Assembly: GCA_018402455.1 (NCBI GenBank)
Contig: JAGYIG010000004.1
Coordinates: 83,008 to 147,007 of the forward strand
DNA length: 64,000 nucleotides
Source of the DNA: Opitutaceae bacterium
GTDB taxonomy: Bacteria > Verrucomicrobiota > Verrucomicrobiia > Opitutales > Opitutaceae
Direction: 5' to 3'
In this document: piece by piece, positions 52,248 to 61,394 of the stretch
How the letters are laid out: each line of letters begins with the position of its first letter
How positions within the stretch are numbered: the first letter of the stretch is position 1
Notes under the pieces: model-generated
What the model was told of the DNA's origin: nothing
Database searches by the model: none
Seen by the model: only the letters and a program-made list of their open reading frames with translations
Program-made: the position numbers and the translations under genes

Positions 52248-53768
52248 GTGGGAGCTTCGATACCGCCATCGGCACCACCATCGGCGCATCCACAGCCTCC
52301 ACCATCGACACCAACGGCTACAACGCCGCCTACTCCAGGTCGTCTCCGGGGCGGTGCCTCACCAAGGCTGGCGCCATTACAACGCACGCTCACGGGAGCC
52401 AACACCTACTCCGGTGGCAGCACCGTCGCCGCCGGCACGCTCACCGGAAACACCTCCTCGCTGCAGGGCGACATCGCCAACAACGCCGTCGTCGTCTTCG
52501 ACCAAGCCACCACCGGCACCTACGCCGGCACGATGTCCGGCACCGGCTCCCTCACCAAATCGGGCGCCGGCAACCTCACCCTGGCCGGTAACAACACCTA
52601 CGCCGGCGGCACGACCATCTCCGGCGGCAAGCTTTCCTTGGGCTCGGGTGGAGCATTGGGTTCCGTCGCCGGCAATATCAGCAACAACGGTTCCCTGGCC
52701 TTCAACCGCTCGGACGATCATACTTTTTCGCACGTCATCAGCGGCTCGGGCGATGTGACCATTGAAACCGGCATCGTTCGTTTTTCCTCCGCGCAGACCT
52801 ACGCCGGTCCGACCAGCATTGAGTCCGGCGCCATCTTGGTCCTTTCCACCACCGTCGATCAGGGCCTCGCCGCCACCTCGACCGTCGACGTTGCGAGTGG
52901 CGGTGTCTTTGATTTTTCCAATCGCGACCTCGAAGTCGCCGGTCTCACCGGCGCCGGTTCGGTTTACAGCTTTGGCGGCAGCAACGGGCACCTGAGCGTC
53001 AACACCGCCCCCGGCCAGAACCAGGTCTTCGCCGGGGCGTTGGGCGCAGGTGCCGCCGCCTTTGATCTGACCAAAGCCGGCGCCGGCACCCTCACCCTGG
53101 CCGGCACCCTCACCTACACCGGCGCCACCACCATCAGCGGAGGCACGCTGGCACTGGGAGCGAGCGCCTCCCTCGCCAGCTCCTCGGGTCTCGACCTGGG
53201 CGCGGGCGGCATCCTCGACCTCACCGCGAAGTCCGGCGGGTTTGCCCTCGGCTCCGGTCAAACCCTATCCGGCACGGGCACGATCAATCTCGCCGCCAGC
53301 CAAACCCTCACCCTCGCCGGCACCCTTGCCCCCGGCAACAGCCCCGGCATCACCACCGTCAATGGCAACCTCGTGATCGACAGCTCCGCCATCATCGCCA
53401 TGGAACTCGCCGGCTCCGGCGGCGTGGCCGGCACGGACTTCGATCAAATCGTGGTCACCGGCACCATGACCGCGGGCGGCACGCTCAACGTCACCGCCAT
53501 CGACGACTTCACCCCGTCCATCGGCCAATCCTTCCAACTGTTCAACGCCTCCAGCATCGGCGGCACCTTCGCCACCATCAACCTGCCCACCCTTTCCGGC
53601 GCCACTTGGAACACCTCCGCGCTCTACTCCACGGGCGCCCTAAGCGTCAGCGCCGTGCCTGAGCCCGGCTCCTTCGCCCTCCTCTTTGGCGTCGCCGCCC
53701 TCGGTTTCACCGCCACGCGCCGCAGGCGGCGCAACGGCGCCAAGTTCCACGTATCAGATATCACGTAA
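52248..53768 (+). CDS. giant PEP-CTERM autotransporter-repeat protein, C-terminal part
   Basis: A 506-residue frame whose true protein begins around 52390 (LTGANTYSGGSTVAAGTLTG). It has further beta-strand repeats, then a typical autotransporter-like domain (LAPGNSPGITTVNGNLVIDS, DFDQIVVTGTMTAGGTLNV) and the PEP-CTERM tail AVPEPGSFALLFGVAALGFT followed by ATRRRRRNG. The stop is at 53768. It is the same gene as 47676. The restored protein would be about 2030 residues. The start at 52248 is an artefact of the frame break. Confidence 0.85.
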   Translation: MGASIPPSAPPSAHPQPPPSTPTATTPPTPGRLRGGASPRLAPLQRTLTGANTYSGGSTVAAGTLTGNTSSLQGDIANNAVVVFDQATTGTYAGTMSGTGSLTKSGAGNLTLAGNNTYAGGTTISGGKLSLGSGGALGSVAGNISNNGSLAFNRSDDHTFSHVISGSGDVTIETGIVRFSSAQTYAGPTSIESGAILVLSTTVDQGLAATSTVDVASGGVFDFSNRDLEVAGLTGAGSVYSFGGSNGHLSVNTAPGQNQVFAGALGAGAAAFDLTKAGAGTLTLAGTLTYTGATTISGGTLALGASASLASSSGLDLGAGGILDLTAKSGGFALGSGQTLSGTGTINLAASQTLTLAGTLAPGNSPGITTVNGNLVIDSSAIIAMELAGSGGVAGTDFDQIVVTGTMTAGGTLNVTAIDDFTPSIGQSFQLFNASSIGGTFATINLPTLSGATWNTSALYSTGALSVSAVPEPGSFALLFGVAALGFTATRRRRRNGAKFHVSDIT

Positions 53769-53876
53769 CAACAAGCAGGATGCAGGCGTCATTCCCTCTC
53801 GGGCAGGAACCTGCTCCGTCTGGTCTGTCACCCTCTGTGGAAATCGGCGTAATCTAAGGTTAAGAGATCCTGCTCC

Positions 53877-55253
53877 TCAGCTTGGGCACGCCCTCAGCTC
53901 CACCCAAAACGCCGCGCCCGTGCCGTCAACTGCTACCGGCGACTCGCATCCCACCGCGCCGCCCATTGACTCGGCTAGGCGCTTGGTCACCGCCAGTCCG
54001 ATGCCATGACTCTTCTCCCCCGCGGTCGGCTGCACACTCGTGCGGCCAAACATACGAAACAACTTCGACTGCTCCGCCACCGGAATGCCGGGTCCCTGAT
54101 CAACTACCTCGATGCGCACCCGACGACCATCTTCTCCCCGCAAAAGCCCGATCTCTATCTCCGCTCCCGCCGGACTGAACTTTAGCGCGTTGCTCAAAAA
54201 ATTGTCGAGAACCTGCGCCAACAAGGATGCGTCCGCTTCCGCCCAAACCGGATCGGTCGGCACATCAAACCGCACCATCTGACGCTTGGCCCGGGCCGCC
54301 GCCATCACCCGCCGGACCGCCGTCTGCACGGCCACCTCCAGGTCCAACCGTTCCGACCTGACCGGTAACTTCGCGTGCTCCACCGCGTGCGCGCCCAGGT
54401 AGTCATCGACCAACCCCAGCATCCGCTGCGACATCTCTTGGATCGACGCATAAGTCGTATCCACCTTTTCCGCACCGGCAATCTGTCCGCTCTGCAGCCC
54501 CGCCACCGCGCCGCCCAAGGCGGCCAAGGGCGAACGTAAATCGTGTGCGGCGATCGTCATGAATTCGTTCTTCTCCGCATTCAATCGCGAGAGTTCGGCA
54601 TTGAGCTCGGCGAGTTGTTCCCGCTGGGCAAACAAACGCCGCTCCGTATTCTCCCGAGTGCGCACCGAAACGACCACCAGCACCCCGACGCCCAGCAGCA
54701 CCGAAGCCAACATCAGGGAATCATTGAATCTCGTGCCCTCGTTGGTGAGTAGAAAACCGGCACTGATTCCTCCCACGACTGCCAGCACGGCCCCCACCAA
54801 CCAGGGAAACCGCACCGGTAGCGTGAAAAACGACATCAACAGGACGAGGGTCACATCGAACGCGGTCTGACCCAGCAGGTTGGTCTCCGCAAAATACAGC
54901 GGTGTATGCCATTTTAAAAAGGCTAGGGCCCAGCACACCAAGACCGTGGCACTCGCGTAGATGACATTCGCCCGGCGGGCGTGACCCGGCAGGTAGGTGG
55001 AGATAAACACCGCCAACCAAATCGGCGCCACCAACCCGAAGCGGACCCCCAGGGACAACGCCACATACTCCGGCTGATTATGGACGGTGTAGATCAAATC
55101 CATCATCCCCAGCAGGGCCACCAGCAAGAGGCCGACGATCGTCAGCACCCGGACCCGCGACAACGCGCCGCTCAGGCGATCAAGCTGAAACCGATCCTCC
55201 TGCGCCGCATCCGCGAACCGCAGTGGGCGATCTGCTGGGCGGTCAGCTACCAT
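53877..55253 (-). CDS. sensor histidine kinase with 6-7 transmembrane segments
   Basis: A 458-residue kinase. The first half is membrane (VLTIVGLLLVALLGMMDLIY, VLLGVGVLVVVSV), then a coiled coil (REQLAELNAELSRLNAEKNE), HisKA FMTIAAHDLRSPLAALGGAV, N box VLDNFLSNALKFSPAGAEIE, G1 VVDQGPGIPVAEQS and G2 SHGIGLAVTKRLAESMGG. The ATG at 55253 overlaps the regulator's stop by 11 bases, so the order is regulator then kinase. It resembles the HK at 33854 in its kinase domain but has a membrane-embedded sensor. Confidence 0.94.
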   Translation of the reverse strand: MVADRPADRPLRFADAAQEDRFQLDRLSGALSRVRVLTIVGLLLVALLGMMDLIYTVHNQPEYVALSLGVRFGLVAPIWLAVFISTYLPGHARRANVIYASATVLVCWALAFLKWHTPLYFAETNLLGQTAFDVTLVLLMSFFTLPVRFPWLVGAVLAVVGGISAGFLLTNEGTRFNDSLMLASVLLGVGVLVVVSVRTRENTERRLFAQREQLAELNAELSRLNAEKNEFMTIAAHDLRSPLAALGGAVAGLQSGQIAGAEKVDTTYASIQEMSQRMLGLVDDYLGAHAVEHAKLPVRSERLDLEVAVQTAVRRVMAAARAKRQMVRFDVPTDPVWAEADASLLAQVLDNFLSNALKFSPAGAEIEIGLLRGEDGRRVRIEVVDQGPGIPVAEQSKLFRMFGRTSVQPTAGEKSHGIGLAVTKRLAESMGGAVGCESPVAVDGTGAAFWVELRACPS

Positions 55254-55950
55254 GATCGCGGCGAGTCTTCACCCGCACAAACTTCACCGCTGCCTCCGTG
55301 CGGGAACGCACCCGCCACTTGGAATACACGGCCAGCAGCGTGTTCTTCACCGTCGACGTCGAAATCGCCAACTGCGTTGACACCTCTTTGTCCGTCGCGC
55401 CTTCCGCCACCAATTCCAAGACCTGCAGCTCCCGCGTGGTCAGATAACTCAATTCCACCTCCACCGCACCATCCCGCGGCGACGCCGGCGGCGATCCTCC
55501 CTGCATCATGCCCAACACCTTGCGCGCAATCCCCGGGGTCATCGGCGCACCCCCGGCCAGGGCGTCGTTGACTGCTTCCAGAATTGCTTCGGCATTCGCG
55601 CCCTTCAGCACATAACCCACCGCGCCGGCGCGAATCGCGTCGAGCACCGTTTGCTCGTCGCTCAACCCCGACAACATCACGCACAACACCTGCGGGTAGC
55701 GCTCCAGTAAATCCGCCACGACTTCCGCCCCCCGCCCATCCGGCAGCTGCGAGTCCACTAACACGACGGCGGCTTCATTGTCCGCCGGCCACGCTCGCAT
55801 TTCGGCCGCGCTCTGGGCTGTCGCGGCCAACCGATGACGTGGACTCGCTTCAATCAAAGACGCCACGAACAGTCGAAAATGCGGATCGTCTTCGACCAAC
55901 GAAACGGCGATTTGCGACGACTTGGTCGATGGGTTCTGCGACGGAGACAT
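55243..55950 (-). CDS. LuxR/NarL-type response regulator
   Basis: A 235-residue regulator. REC: VSLVEDDPHFRLFVASLIEA, Asp in VVLVDSQLPDGRG, Lys in GYVLKGANAEA. HTH: LTTRELQVLELVAEGATDKE then VSTQLAISTSTVKNTLLAVY. The ATG at 55950 (MSPSQNPSTKSSQIA) is preferred; the frame is open to 56124 but without family-like residues. It overlaps the kinase gene and forms its two-component partner. Confidence 0.95.
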   Translation of the reverse strand: MSPSQNPSTKSSQIAVSLVEDDPHFRLFVASLIEASPRHRLAATAQSAAEMRAWPADNEAAVVLVDSQLPDGRGAEVVADLLERYPQVLCVMLSGLSDEQTVLDAIRAGAVGYVLKGANAEAILEAVNDALAGGAPMTPGIARKVLGMMQGGSPPASPRDGAVEVELSYLTTRELQVLELVAEGATDKEVSTQLAISTSTVKNTLLAVYSKWRVRSRTEAAVKFVRVKTRRDHGS

Positions 55951-56265
55951 CGCCTCGACTAAAAACAATTTGTTGGTTCTTGCGCTAGCCGATTCGCCCA
56001 AATGTCCGATCCTGGCCCACCCATGACCGATATGAACCGCACCATGACCGATTCGGTCAGCGAGTTGAGGGTTTGAGCAGAAAAAATCTTCACGGTCTGT
56101 GAAGGCAACTCCCATGCGGGCCACGGTTCTAATCAGACATTATTCATCCCAAATCAGACAGTCTACTGGATCGCTCTTGCGATGCTTTAATGGCTCTTTA
56201 CAGAGTCTTCTGATCACCATCAGAGCGCTTCCTTCCTGGACGCCGAGCATGCCACTAAATCTGCT
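55951..56265. other. intergenic region upstream of the second response regulator and the small PEP-CTERM gene
   Basis: A 315-base divergent gap. It holds repeated CCATGACCGAT motifs (listed separately) and AT-rich text near 56140 that may be the promoter of the PEP-CTERM gene. No gene seen. Confidence 0.5.
56022..56059. promoter_or_regulatory. repeated/inverted motif upstream of the response regulator
   Basis: CCATGACCGAT occurs twice, 21 bases apart (from 56022 and 56043); the second copy is part of the inverted repeat TGACCGATTCGGTCA (56045-56059). Spacing of two helical turns suggests cooperative protein binding, possibly autoregulation by the neighbouring regulator. Confidence 0.35.
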
Positions 56266-56925
56266 ATGAAATTCCCTGCTGCTGCCCTTTTTCTCGGACT
56301 GTTGCTCCTACCCTCCCTCGCTCGGTCGCAGACGGTTGGGGTCTCCAACCTCGATATTGTAGGAGGAGGACAGAATCTTTCTGCGGATGTATTAGTGGGG
56401 AGGGCTTTCACGACGGACAGTAGCGCGAGCGCGTTCACCTTGGACTCTGTTACGCTCTCTTTCCGGAATTTCCAAAATCCCACCATAAACAACTTTTCCG
56501 TTTTTATCAGGGCTTACGATGGAGCGGCTTCACCCGGAGCCCTCCTCGGAACGCTCACGAACGGCGCCCTACCGACATTCGGCACTGACCCTTATGTTGG
56601 AACCGGGATGAATTCAACTTGGACCGGCTCAGGGATCACCCTAGCGGCTGCCACCAACTACTTCGTTATTTGGGGGTTCACCGACGGCACCGGTGACATC
56701 AATGCGTCGAGTCGCACTGATAACTTTTCATCGGGGGCGTGGGATTTGGGGGGAGGATTGAGCTCTACTGATGGAGGTTCAAGCTGGAACACTACGACGG
56801 CGGGCTACATGCTCGCGATCAATGCCTCGGCCGTGCCCGAGCCCAGCGCCTTCGCCCTCTTCGTCGGCTTGGTAACACTCGGGCTTGCTGCCACCCGTCG
56901 TCGTCGGCTTCACACCGCGCGATAG
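56266..56925 (+). CDS. small PEP-CTERM protein (choice-of-anchor R-like)
   Basis: A 219-residue exported protein. Signal MKFPAAALFLGLLLLPSLAR, a beta-rich body with LDSVTLSFRNFQNPTINNFS and PGALLGTLTNGALPTFG then WTGSGITLAAATNYFVIWGF, which fits the choice-of-anchor R domain, and the tail ASAVPEPSAFALFVGLVTLG followed by LAATRRRR. It is an exosortase substrate. GC is lower than in the flanking genes. Confidence 0.9.
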   Translation: MKFPAAALFLGLLLLPSLARSQTVGVSNLDIVGGGQNLSADVLVGRAFTTDSSASAFTLDSVTLSFRNFQNPTINNFSVFIRAYDGAASPGALLGTLTNGALPTFGTDPYVGTGMNSTWTGSGITLAAATNYFVIWGFTDGTGDINASSRTDNFSSGAWDLGGGLSSTDGGSSWNTTTAGYMLAINASAVPEPSAFALFVGLVTLGLAATRRRRLHTAR

Positions 56926-57132
56926 TTTAAGAAAGCGTCTGAGTCGTCAGCGCCCCGACGCGAGACGCTTCAAACCTTCATCGAAAGTTGAAGTGGGTCT
57001 GAGTGGTCACGTGAAAACCCCGTGTTTTTGCCGGCCGAGCTGATTTCATTCCAACCCAGGGTTCGGCCCCACACCAATCACCAACCTGCCCAGCTCCTCG
57101 GTCGAATCTGGACGAAAATCGCGCTCAAACCC

Positions 57133-58023
57133 CTACCGCAGGTGCTGATCAAAAAACGCTAGCGTGCGATCCCAGGACAACTCGGCCGCCGCCTCGTCGT
57201 AGCGCGGGGTGGTGTCGTTGTGGAAGCCATGGTTCGCCCCGGGATACAGGTGCATCGTGTGGTCGATGTGGTTGGCCTTCAGCGCCTCCTCGTAGGCCGG
57301 CCAGCCGGCGTTCACCCGGGCGTCGAGCTCACCGTAGTGAATCAGGAGTGGCGCTTTGATTTTAGCCGTCTGCTCCGCCGTGGGTTGCCCACCATAATAT
57401 GGCACCGCCGCGGAAATGATATCGGGGATGCGCCACGCCAACGTGTTGGCCATGTAACCCCCAAAGCAAAAGCCCACCACCCCGACCTTGCCCGTGGAGT
57501 GCTCGTGGGTATGCAGCACTTTCGCCGCCGCAATGAAATCCTCGACGATTTTAGGCCGCTCGAATTCACGCTGCAGTGTGCGGCCCTCGTCATCGTTGCC
57601 TGGGTATCCTCCTAGCGGATACAACGCATCCGGCCCGAACGCCAGATACCCGGCCACGGCCAAACGACGCACGACGTCTTCAATGTAGGGGTTGAGACCG
57701 CGGTTCTCGTGCACGACCAATACGGCGGGGAGCTGGCCCGCATCCGCCAGCCACGCCAGCAGGCCCTGCATGTCACCATGACCCTCGGGTGAATCGTAGT
57801 TGAGCCGTTTCGTTTTGATCCGGTCATCGTCCGGCTCGACCTGGGTGGCCAACGCGTATTGCGGATTCAGCATGCCGAGCAGCGCAGCGGCCGTGACTCC
57901 GCCCACCGCAAACTTTTTGGCCTGATCCAAAAACTCCCGGCGATCCAGGCGGCCGTGCACGTAGTAGTCGTAGAGATCCAGCAGTTCCTGGTCGAAGTCT
58001 TGGGAGGTGAGGCGTTCTTTCAT
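57133..58023 (-). CDS. dienelactone hydrolase family protein with Tat-like signal
   Basis: A 296-residue alpha/beta hydrolase. Nucleophile Cys in [13 protein letters not shown] (about residue 187), acid in [10 protein letters not shown], His in [11 protein letters not shown], with the family's [18 protein letters not shown]. About 60 N-terminal residues precede the domain, with [20 protein letters not shown] suggesting a twin-arginine-type export signal. Such proteins hydrolyse dienelactones or act as carboxylesterases; the substrate is not evident. I took the ATG at 58023; a longer frame to 58107 lacks family support. Confidence 0.93.
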   Translation of the reverse strand: MKERLTSQDFDQELLDLYDYYVHGRLDRREFLDQAKKFAVGGVTAAALLGMLNPQYALATQVEPDDDRIKTKRLNYDSPEGHGDMQGLLAWLADAGQLPAVLVVHENRGLNPYIEDVVRRLAVAGYLAFGPDALYPLGGYPGNDDEGRTLQREFERPKIVEDFIAAAKVLHTHEHSTGKVGVVGFCFGGYMANTLAWRIPDIISAAVPYYGGQPTAEQTAKIKAPLLIHYGELDARVNAGWPAYEEALKANHIDHTMHLYPGANHGFHNDTTPRYDEAAAELSWDRTLAFFDQHLR

Positions 58024-58146
58024 GGGGCGGCGGTTTGAGCTACTGAAGTATCGCCCCGCTGGCGAGCCCGGAGCCCGGCGGTTTTCATTTCCCCGCCTCG
58101 TCGGCAATTCGCGTTTTGGTCGATTCGTGCTACCCTTCTTACTTTC

Positions 58147-59598
58147 ATGCCCATCCCGTTCGACAATACCTACATCCGTCTACCAGAACGGTTTTTTGCC
58201 GCCCAAACACCCACGGCCGTAGCCGACCCGCAACTCATTCGGTTCAATTCAAAACTCGGCACCGCACTCGGGATCGATGCCGGGTGGGCGGAGTCAGCCG
58301 AGGGGGTGGCGACTTGGGCAGGCAACCACATCCCGGCTCCCGCCCAGCCCATCGCCCAAGCTTATGCGGGGCACCAGTTCGGTCACTTTGTGCCCCAACT
58401 CGGCGATGGCCGGGCCATCCTCCTTGGCGAGGTGATCGATCAGTCCGGGCAACGCCGGGATATTCAGCTCAAAGGCGCGGGCCCTACCCCTTGGTCGCGG
58501 CGCGGCGATGGCCGTTCCGCCCTCGGCCCGGTCATCCGTGAATACATTGTCAGCGAAGCCATGCATGCGCTCGGCGTGCCCACCACCCGCGCCCTCGCCG
58601 CCGTCTCCACCGGCGAACACGTCATGCGCGAAGGTCCGACAGCCGGCGGCGTTTTCACGCGGGTTGCAGCCAGCCATATTCGGGTCGGCACGTTCCAATA
58701 TTTCGCCGCCCAGGAGGACACCGATGCGTTGCGCCATCTGGCCGACCATACGATCGCCCGGCACTACCCCGCCGTCGCCGCCCAGCCCCAGCGCTACCTC
58801 GCGCTGCTCGATGCCGTCATCGCCGCGCAATGCCAACTCATCACCCACTGGCTGTCACTCGGGTTCATCCATGGGGTAATGAACACCGACAACTGCGCCG
58901 TGTCCGGCGAGACCATCGACTACGGACCGTGCGCCTTCATGGACGACTTTCATCCTCAGCGGGTGTTCAGCTCCATCGATCGCGGCGCCCGCTACGCCTG
59001 GGGGAATCAACCGTCCATCGTGCAATGGAACCTCACCCGCTTCGCCGAGACGCTGTTGCCGCTCATCGCCTCCGATCGCGATGAGGCCGTCGCCAAAGCC
59101 GAACAGGCCTTGGCTGCGTTTCCAGATGCTTTCCACGCCGGATATCTGGCCGCGTTTCGGGCCAAGCTCGGGCTCGACGAAGGCCACGAAGCATCGCCGG
59201 CCTTTATCAAAACCACGCTGGAAACCCTCGCGGCGCAGGAGGTCGATTTCACGCTCTTCTTCCGCCACCTCACCCGGTTGGCGGCGGGCGAAGCGCCCGA
59301 CGAGGTGATCGCCCTGTTCAAGGACCCCGCGGCCGCCGGGGAGTGGCTGGCCGACTGGCAGGCAATCGCTTCTCCGACCAGCCAGCTGGCGGCCATGCGG
59401 GCCGCAAACCCTGTTCTTATTCCCCGCAACCACCAAGTCGAAGCGGCCATCCAAGCCGCCTACGCCAACGACTTCGCGCCATTTCACCGCTTGGTCGATG
59501 CCTTGGCGGATCCGTTCGCCCCGCAGGCCGACTACGCCGACCTCGAAGCGGCCCCCCAGCCCGCGGAGCGCGTCACCGAAACATTCTGCGGCACCTAG
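58147..59598 (+). CDS. selO: protein adenylyltransferase SelO (YdiU)
   Basis: A 483-residue pseudokinase that transfers AMP to Ser/Thr/Tyr of redox proteins. Family text: [20 protein letters not shown] then [49 protein letters not shown] with the metal-binding Asn/Asp, [20 protein letters not shown] and the C-terminal FCGT, which in animals holds selenocysteine. The start is the ATG at 58147. It is divergent from the hydrolase and convergent with NDH-2. Confidence 0.96.
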   Translation: MPIPFDNTYIRLPERFFAAQTPTAVADPQLIRFNSKLGTALGIDAGWAESAEGVATWAGNHIPAPAQPIAQAYAGHQFGHFVPQLGDGRAILLGEVIDQSGQRRDIQLKGAGPTPWSRRGDGRSALGPVIREYIVSEAMHALGVPTTRALAAVSTGEHVMREGPTAGGVFTRVAASHIRVGTFQYFAAQEDTDALRHLADHTIARHYPAVAAQPQRYLALLDAVIAAQCQLITHWLSLGFIHGVMNTDNCAVSGETIDYGPCAFMDDFHPQRVFSSIDRGARYAWGNQPSIVQWNLTRFAETLLPLIASDRDEAVAKAEQALAAFPDAFHAGYLAAFRAKLGLDEGHEASPAFIKTTLETLAAQEVDFTLFFRHLTRLAAGEAPDEVIALFKDPAAAGEWLADWQAIASPTSQLAAMRAANPVLIPRNHQVEAAIQAAYANDFAPFHRLVDALADPFAPQADYADLEAAPQPAERVTETFCGT

Positions 59599-59700
59599 TC
59601 GGAGTGCCCGTAGTGCCGGGCTTCAGACAGGCACTTCAGACGCCGGCTTGAAGCACGGCGCTACACTTGCCGGCGAAAATCACTCCGACACCCGCCGCCG
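59599..59700. repeat. inverted repeat and palindromic element between selO and the NDH-2 gene
   Basis: GTCGGAGTG just after the selO stop and CACTCCGAC near 59690 form a 9-base inverted pair about 85 bases apart. Between them is text with nested palindromes (GCCGGGCTTCAGACAGGC, GCCGGCTTGAAGCACGGC). There is no T-run. It may serve as a bidirectional transcription stop and looks like a dispersed intergenic repeat. Confidence 0.4.
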
Positions 59701-61260
59701 ACGAAGTTCGAGGTCCTCCTCCAGCAGCTTAAGCGCCTGCTGACGGAAGACCACCAAGTCCGTGCTGGCGGTCGCATAGGTTCGGCCCTTCCAACGTCCG
59801 CGCGAATCCAACCCCTCGCGGTGAATCACCTCGCCGGCGGGATACACGTGCCGGGCGCCATCGGCCGATGCCATCACCACCTCCCCGGTCCGCACGTAAT
59901 ACACGCCCCGGCAAGGATCTCCCTCGGCGAAGAGTTCTTCATCGGTCTCCAGATGAATGGACCGCAACACCTCGTCGGGCGGTGGCAGCACGAGGCTGAT
60001 GTCGCGCGCAAAGAGCAGGTCGAAGGTCCAGTCCGCCACCACCCGCAGTTTCCGTTTCAAACTGGGCAATTTGCTCAGATAAATTGTGCGCCACATCCAC
60101 CACGCCAGAAAGCCCTTGAAGCGCAGCCCCAGAATCTCCGCCACCGCTTCCCGCGCGCCGATCGAGGCGAGCTGGCCCAGATAGCGAAAGGCAAAGGGCT
60201 TGCCGGATCCGCCGGCCATCGCGGCGGCGATGTTCGCCCCCAACAGGCTCCCCTGCCGCATGGCAAACTGGGCCGTGGGCGGACAGATCTTCGGGGTATC
60301 TCGATCCATCCAGGGCACTTCCGCGCAGTCGCCGGCAGCCCACAGGTGTTCGCAACCGGGCACGCGAAGGGTCGGTTCCACCGGAATGCGCCCGCGGCGG
60401 GGGGCGATGCCCACCTGTTCGCACAGCCGCGCGACCACCGGATTGGGCGCGTTGCCAATCGTCGAAATCACCGAATGGGTCTCGATCGAATCCCCGTTGT
60501 CCAACACCGCCCGCGACGCGGTCACTTCAACCACCTTGCGGTTCAACCAGATTTCCAAGCCGCGCTGCTTGAGCGCCTCGCCCGCGTAGTGCCCCAACTC
60601 CGGCCCGATGTCGTTGAGCAACGTGTCCCGACTGTGCACCAACACCACCCGAAGCTCGTCGCGGCGGGTGCGACTGTAGAGCGGCTGCACCTCGTGGATG
60701 AGATCAAAAATCTGCCCCGCCGTTTCGACTCCGGTGTAACCCCCGCCCACGATGACAAACGTCAGCAAACGCCGCCGCAGTTCGAGATCGTCGACCAGGT
60801 TGGCCTCTTCCAGCCGGTTGATGACCCCCGCCCGAATCCGCAGCGCATCCGCCACATTTTTCAACGGTCGGCCATACTCCGACATCCCCGGCACCCGGCT
60901 CAGATCCGTGACGCTGCCCAAGGTCAAAGCCAACTCCCCAAAACCCACCCGATGGTCGCGCGTGAACCGCCCGCCGTCCAACTCGAGTTCCCGCTTCGAC
61001 CAGTCGATGCGGGTGATGCGACCTTGGAGGACCGTGACCCCGCGGCAAAACTCCCGCAACGGATTGACCACGTCGATGGGCGACAGCGACGAGCCCGCGA
61101 CTTCCGCCAACATGGGCTGAAACACCAAAACATTTTGCTCGGCGATCAAAGCGACCCGCGGCCGCGCCGCCGTCCGCCCCCACGCCTTCACCAGAGCCCG
61201 GGCCGCATACGCACCGGCGAAGCCCCCCCCTGCAATCACGACATCAAATTTCACGGCCAC
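59680..61260 (-). CDS. type II NADH dehydrogenase-like FAD protein with a C-terminal cyclic-nucleotide-binding-like domain
   Basis: A 526-residue protein. N-terminal FAD motif VVIAGGGFAGAYAARAL, second dinucleotide motif FVIVGGGYTGVETAG (about 165), LWAAGDCAEVPW (about 318), then the NDH-2 membrane-binding region FLAWWMWRTIYLSKLPSLKR. After about residue 440 comes an extra part, DEELFAEGDPCRGVYYVRTG then EVVMASADGARHVYPAGEVI, with the strand pattern of a cNMP-binding domain. NDH-2 oxidises NADH and reduces quinone without pumping protons. The GTG at 61260 is the start. The extra domain is unusual and may regulate activity. Confidence 0.9.
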   Translation of the reverse strand: MAVKFDVVIAGGGFAGAYAARALVKAWGRTAARPRVALIAEQNVLVFQPMLAEVAGSSLSPIDVVNPLREFCRGVTVLQGRITRIDWSKRELELDGGRFTRDHRVGFGELALTLGSVTDLSRVPGMSEYGRPLKNVADALRIRAGVINRLEEANLVDDLELRRRLLTFVIVGGGYTGVETAGQIFDLIHEVQPLYSRTRRDELRVVLVHSRDTLLNDIGPELGHYAGEALKQRGLEIWLNRKVVEVTASRAVLDNGDSIETHSVISTIGNAPNPVVARLCEQVGIAPRRGRIPVEPTLRVPGCEHLWAAGDCAEVPWMDRDTPKICPPTAQFAMRQGSLLGANIAAAMAGGSGKPFAFRYLGQLASIGAREAVAEILGLRFKGFLAWWMWRTIYLSKLPSLKRKLRVVADWTFDLLFARDISLVLPPPDEVLRSIHLETDEELFAEGDPCRGVYYVRTGEVVMASADGARHVYPAGEVIHREGLDSRGRWKGRTYATASTDLVVFRQQALKLLEEDLELRRRRVSE

Positions 61261-61394
61261 ACCTTAGACGGCCGGACGCGTAATGCTACCGCCACCGGCA
61301 GATAATCACCACCCGATCGAAGCCGGGGCGCGGGCATAAATACCCAATGAGAACTGTTGTAAGGCGGCAGAGGACGCATTGAACTGCCGACGCT

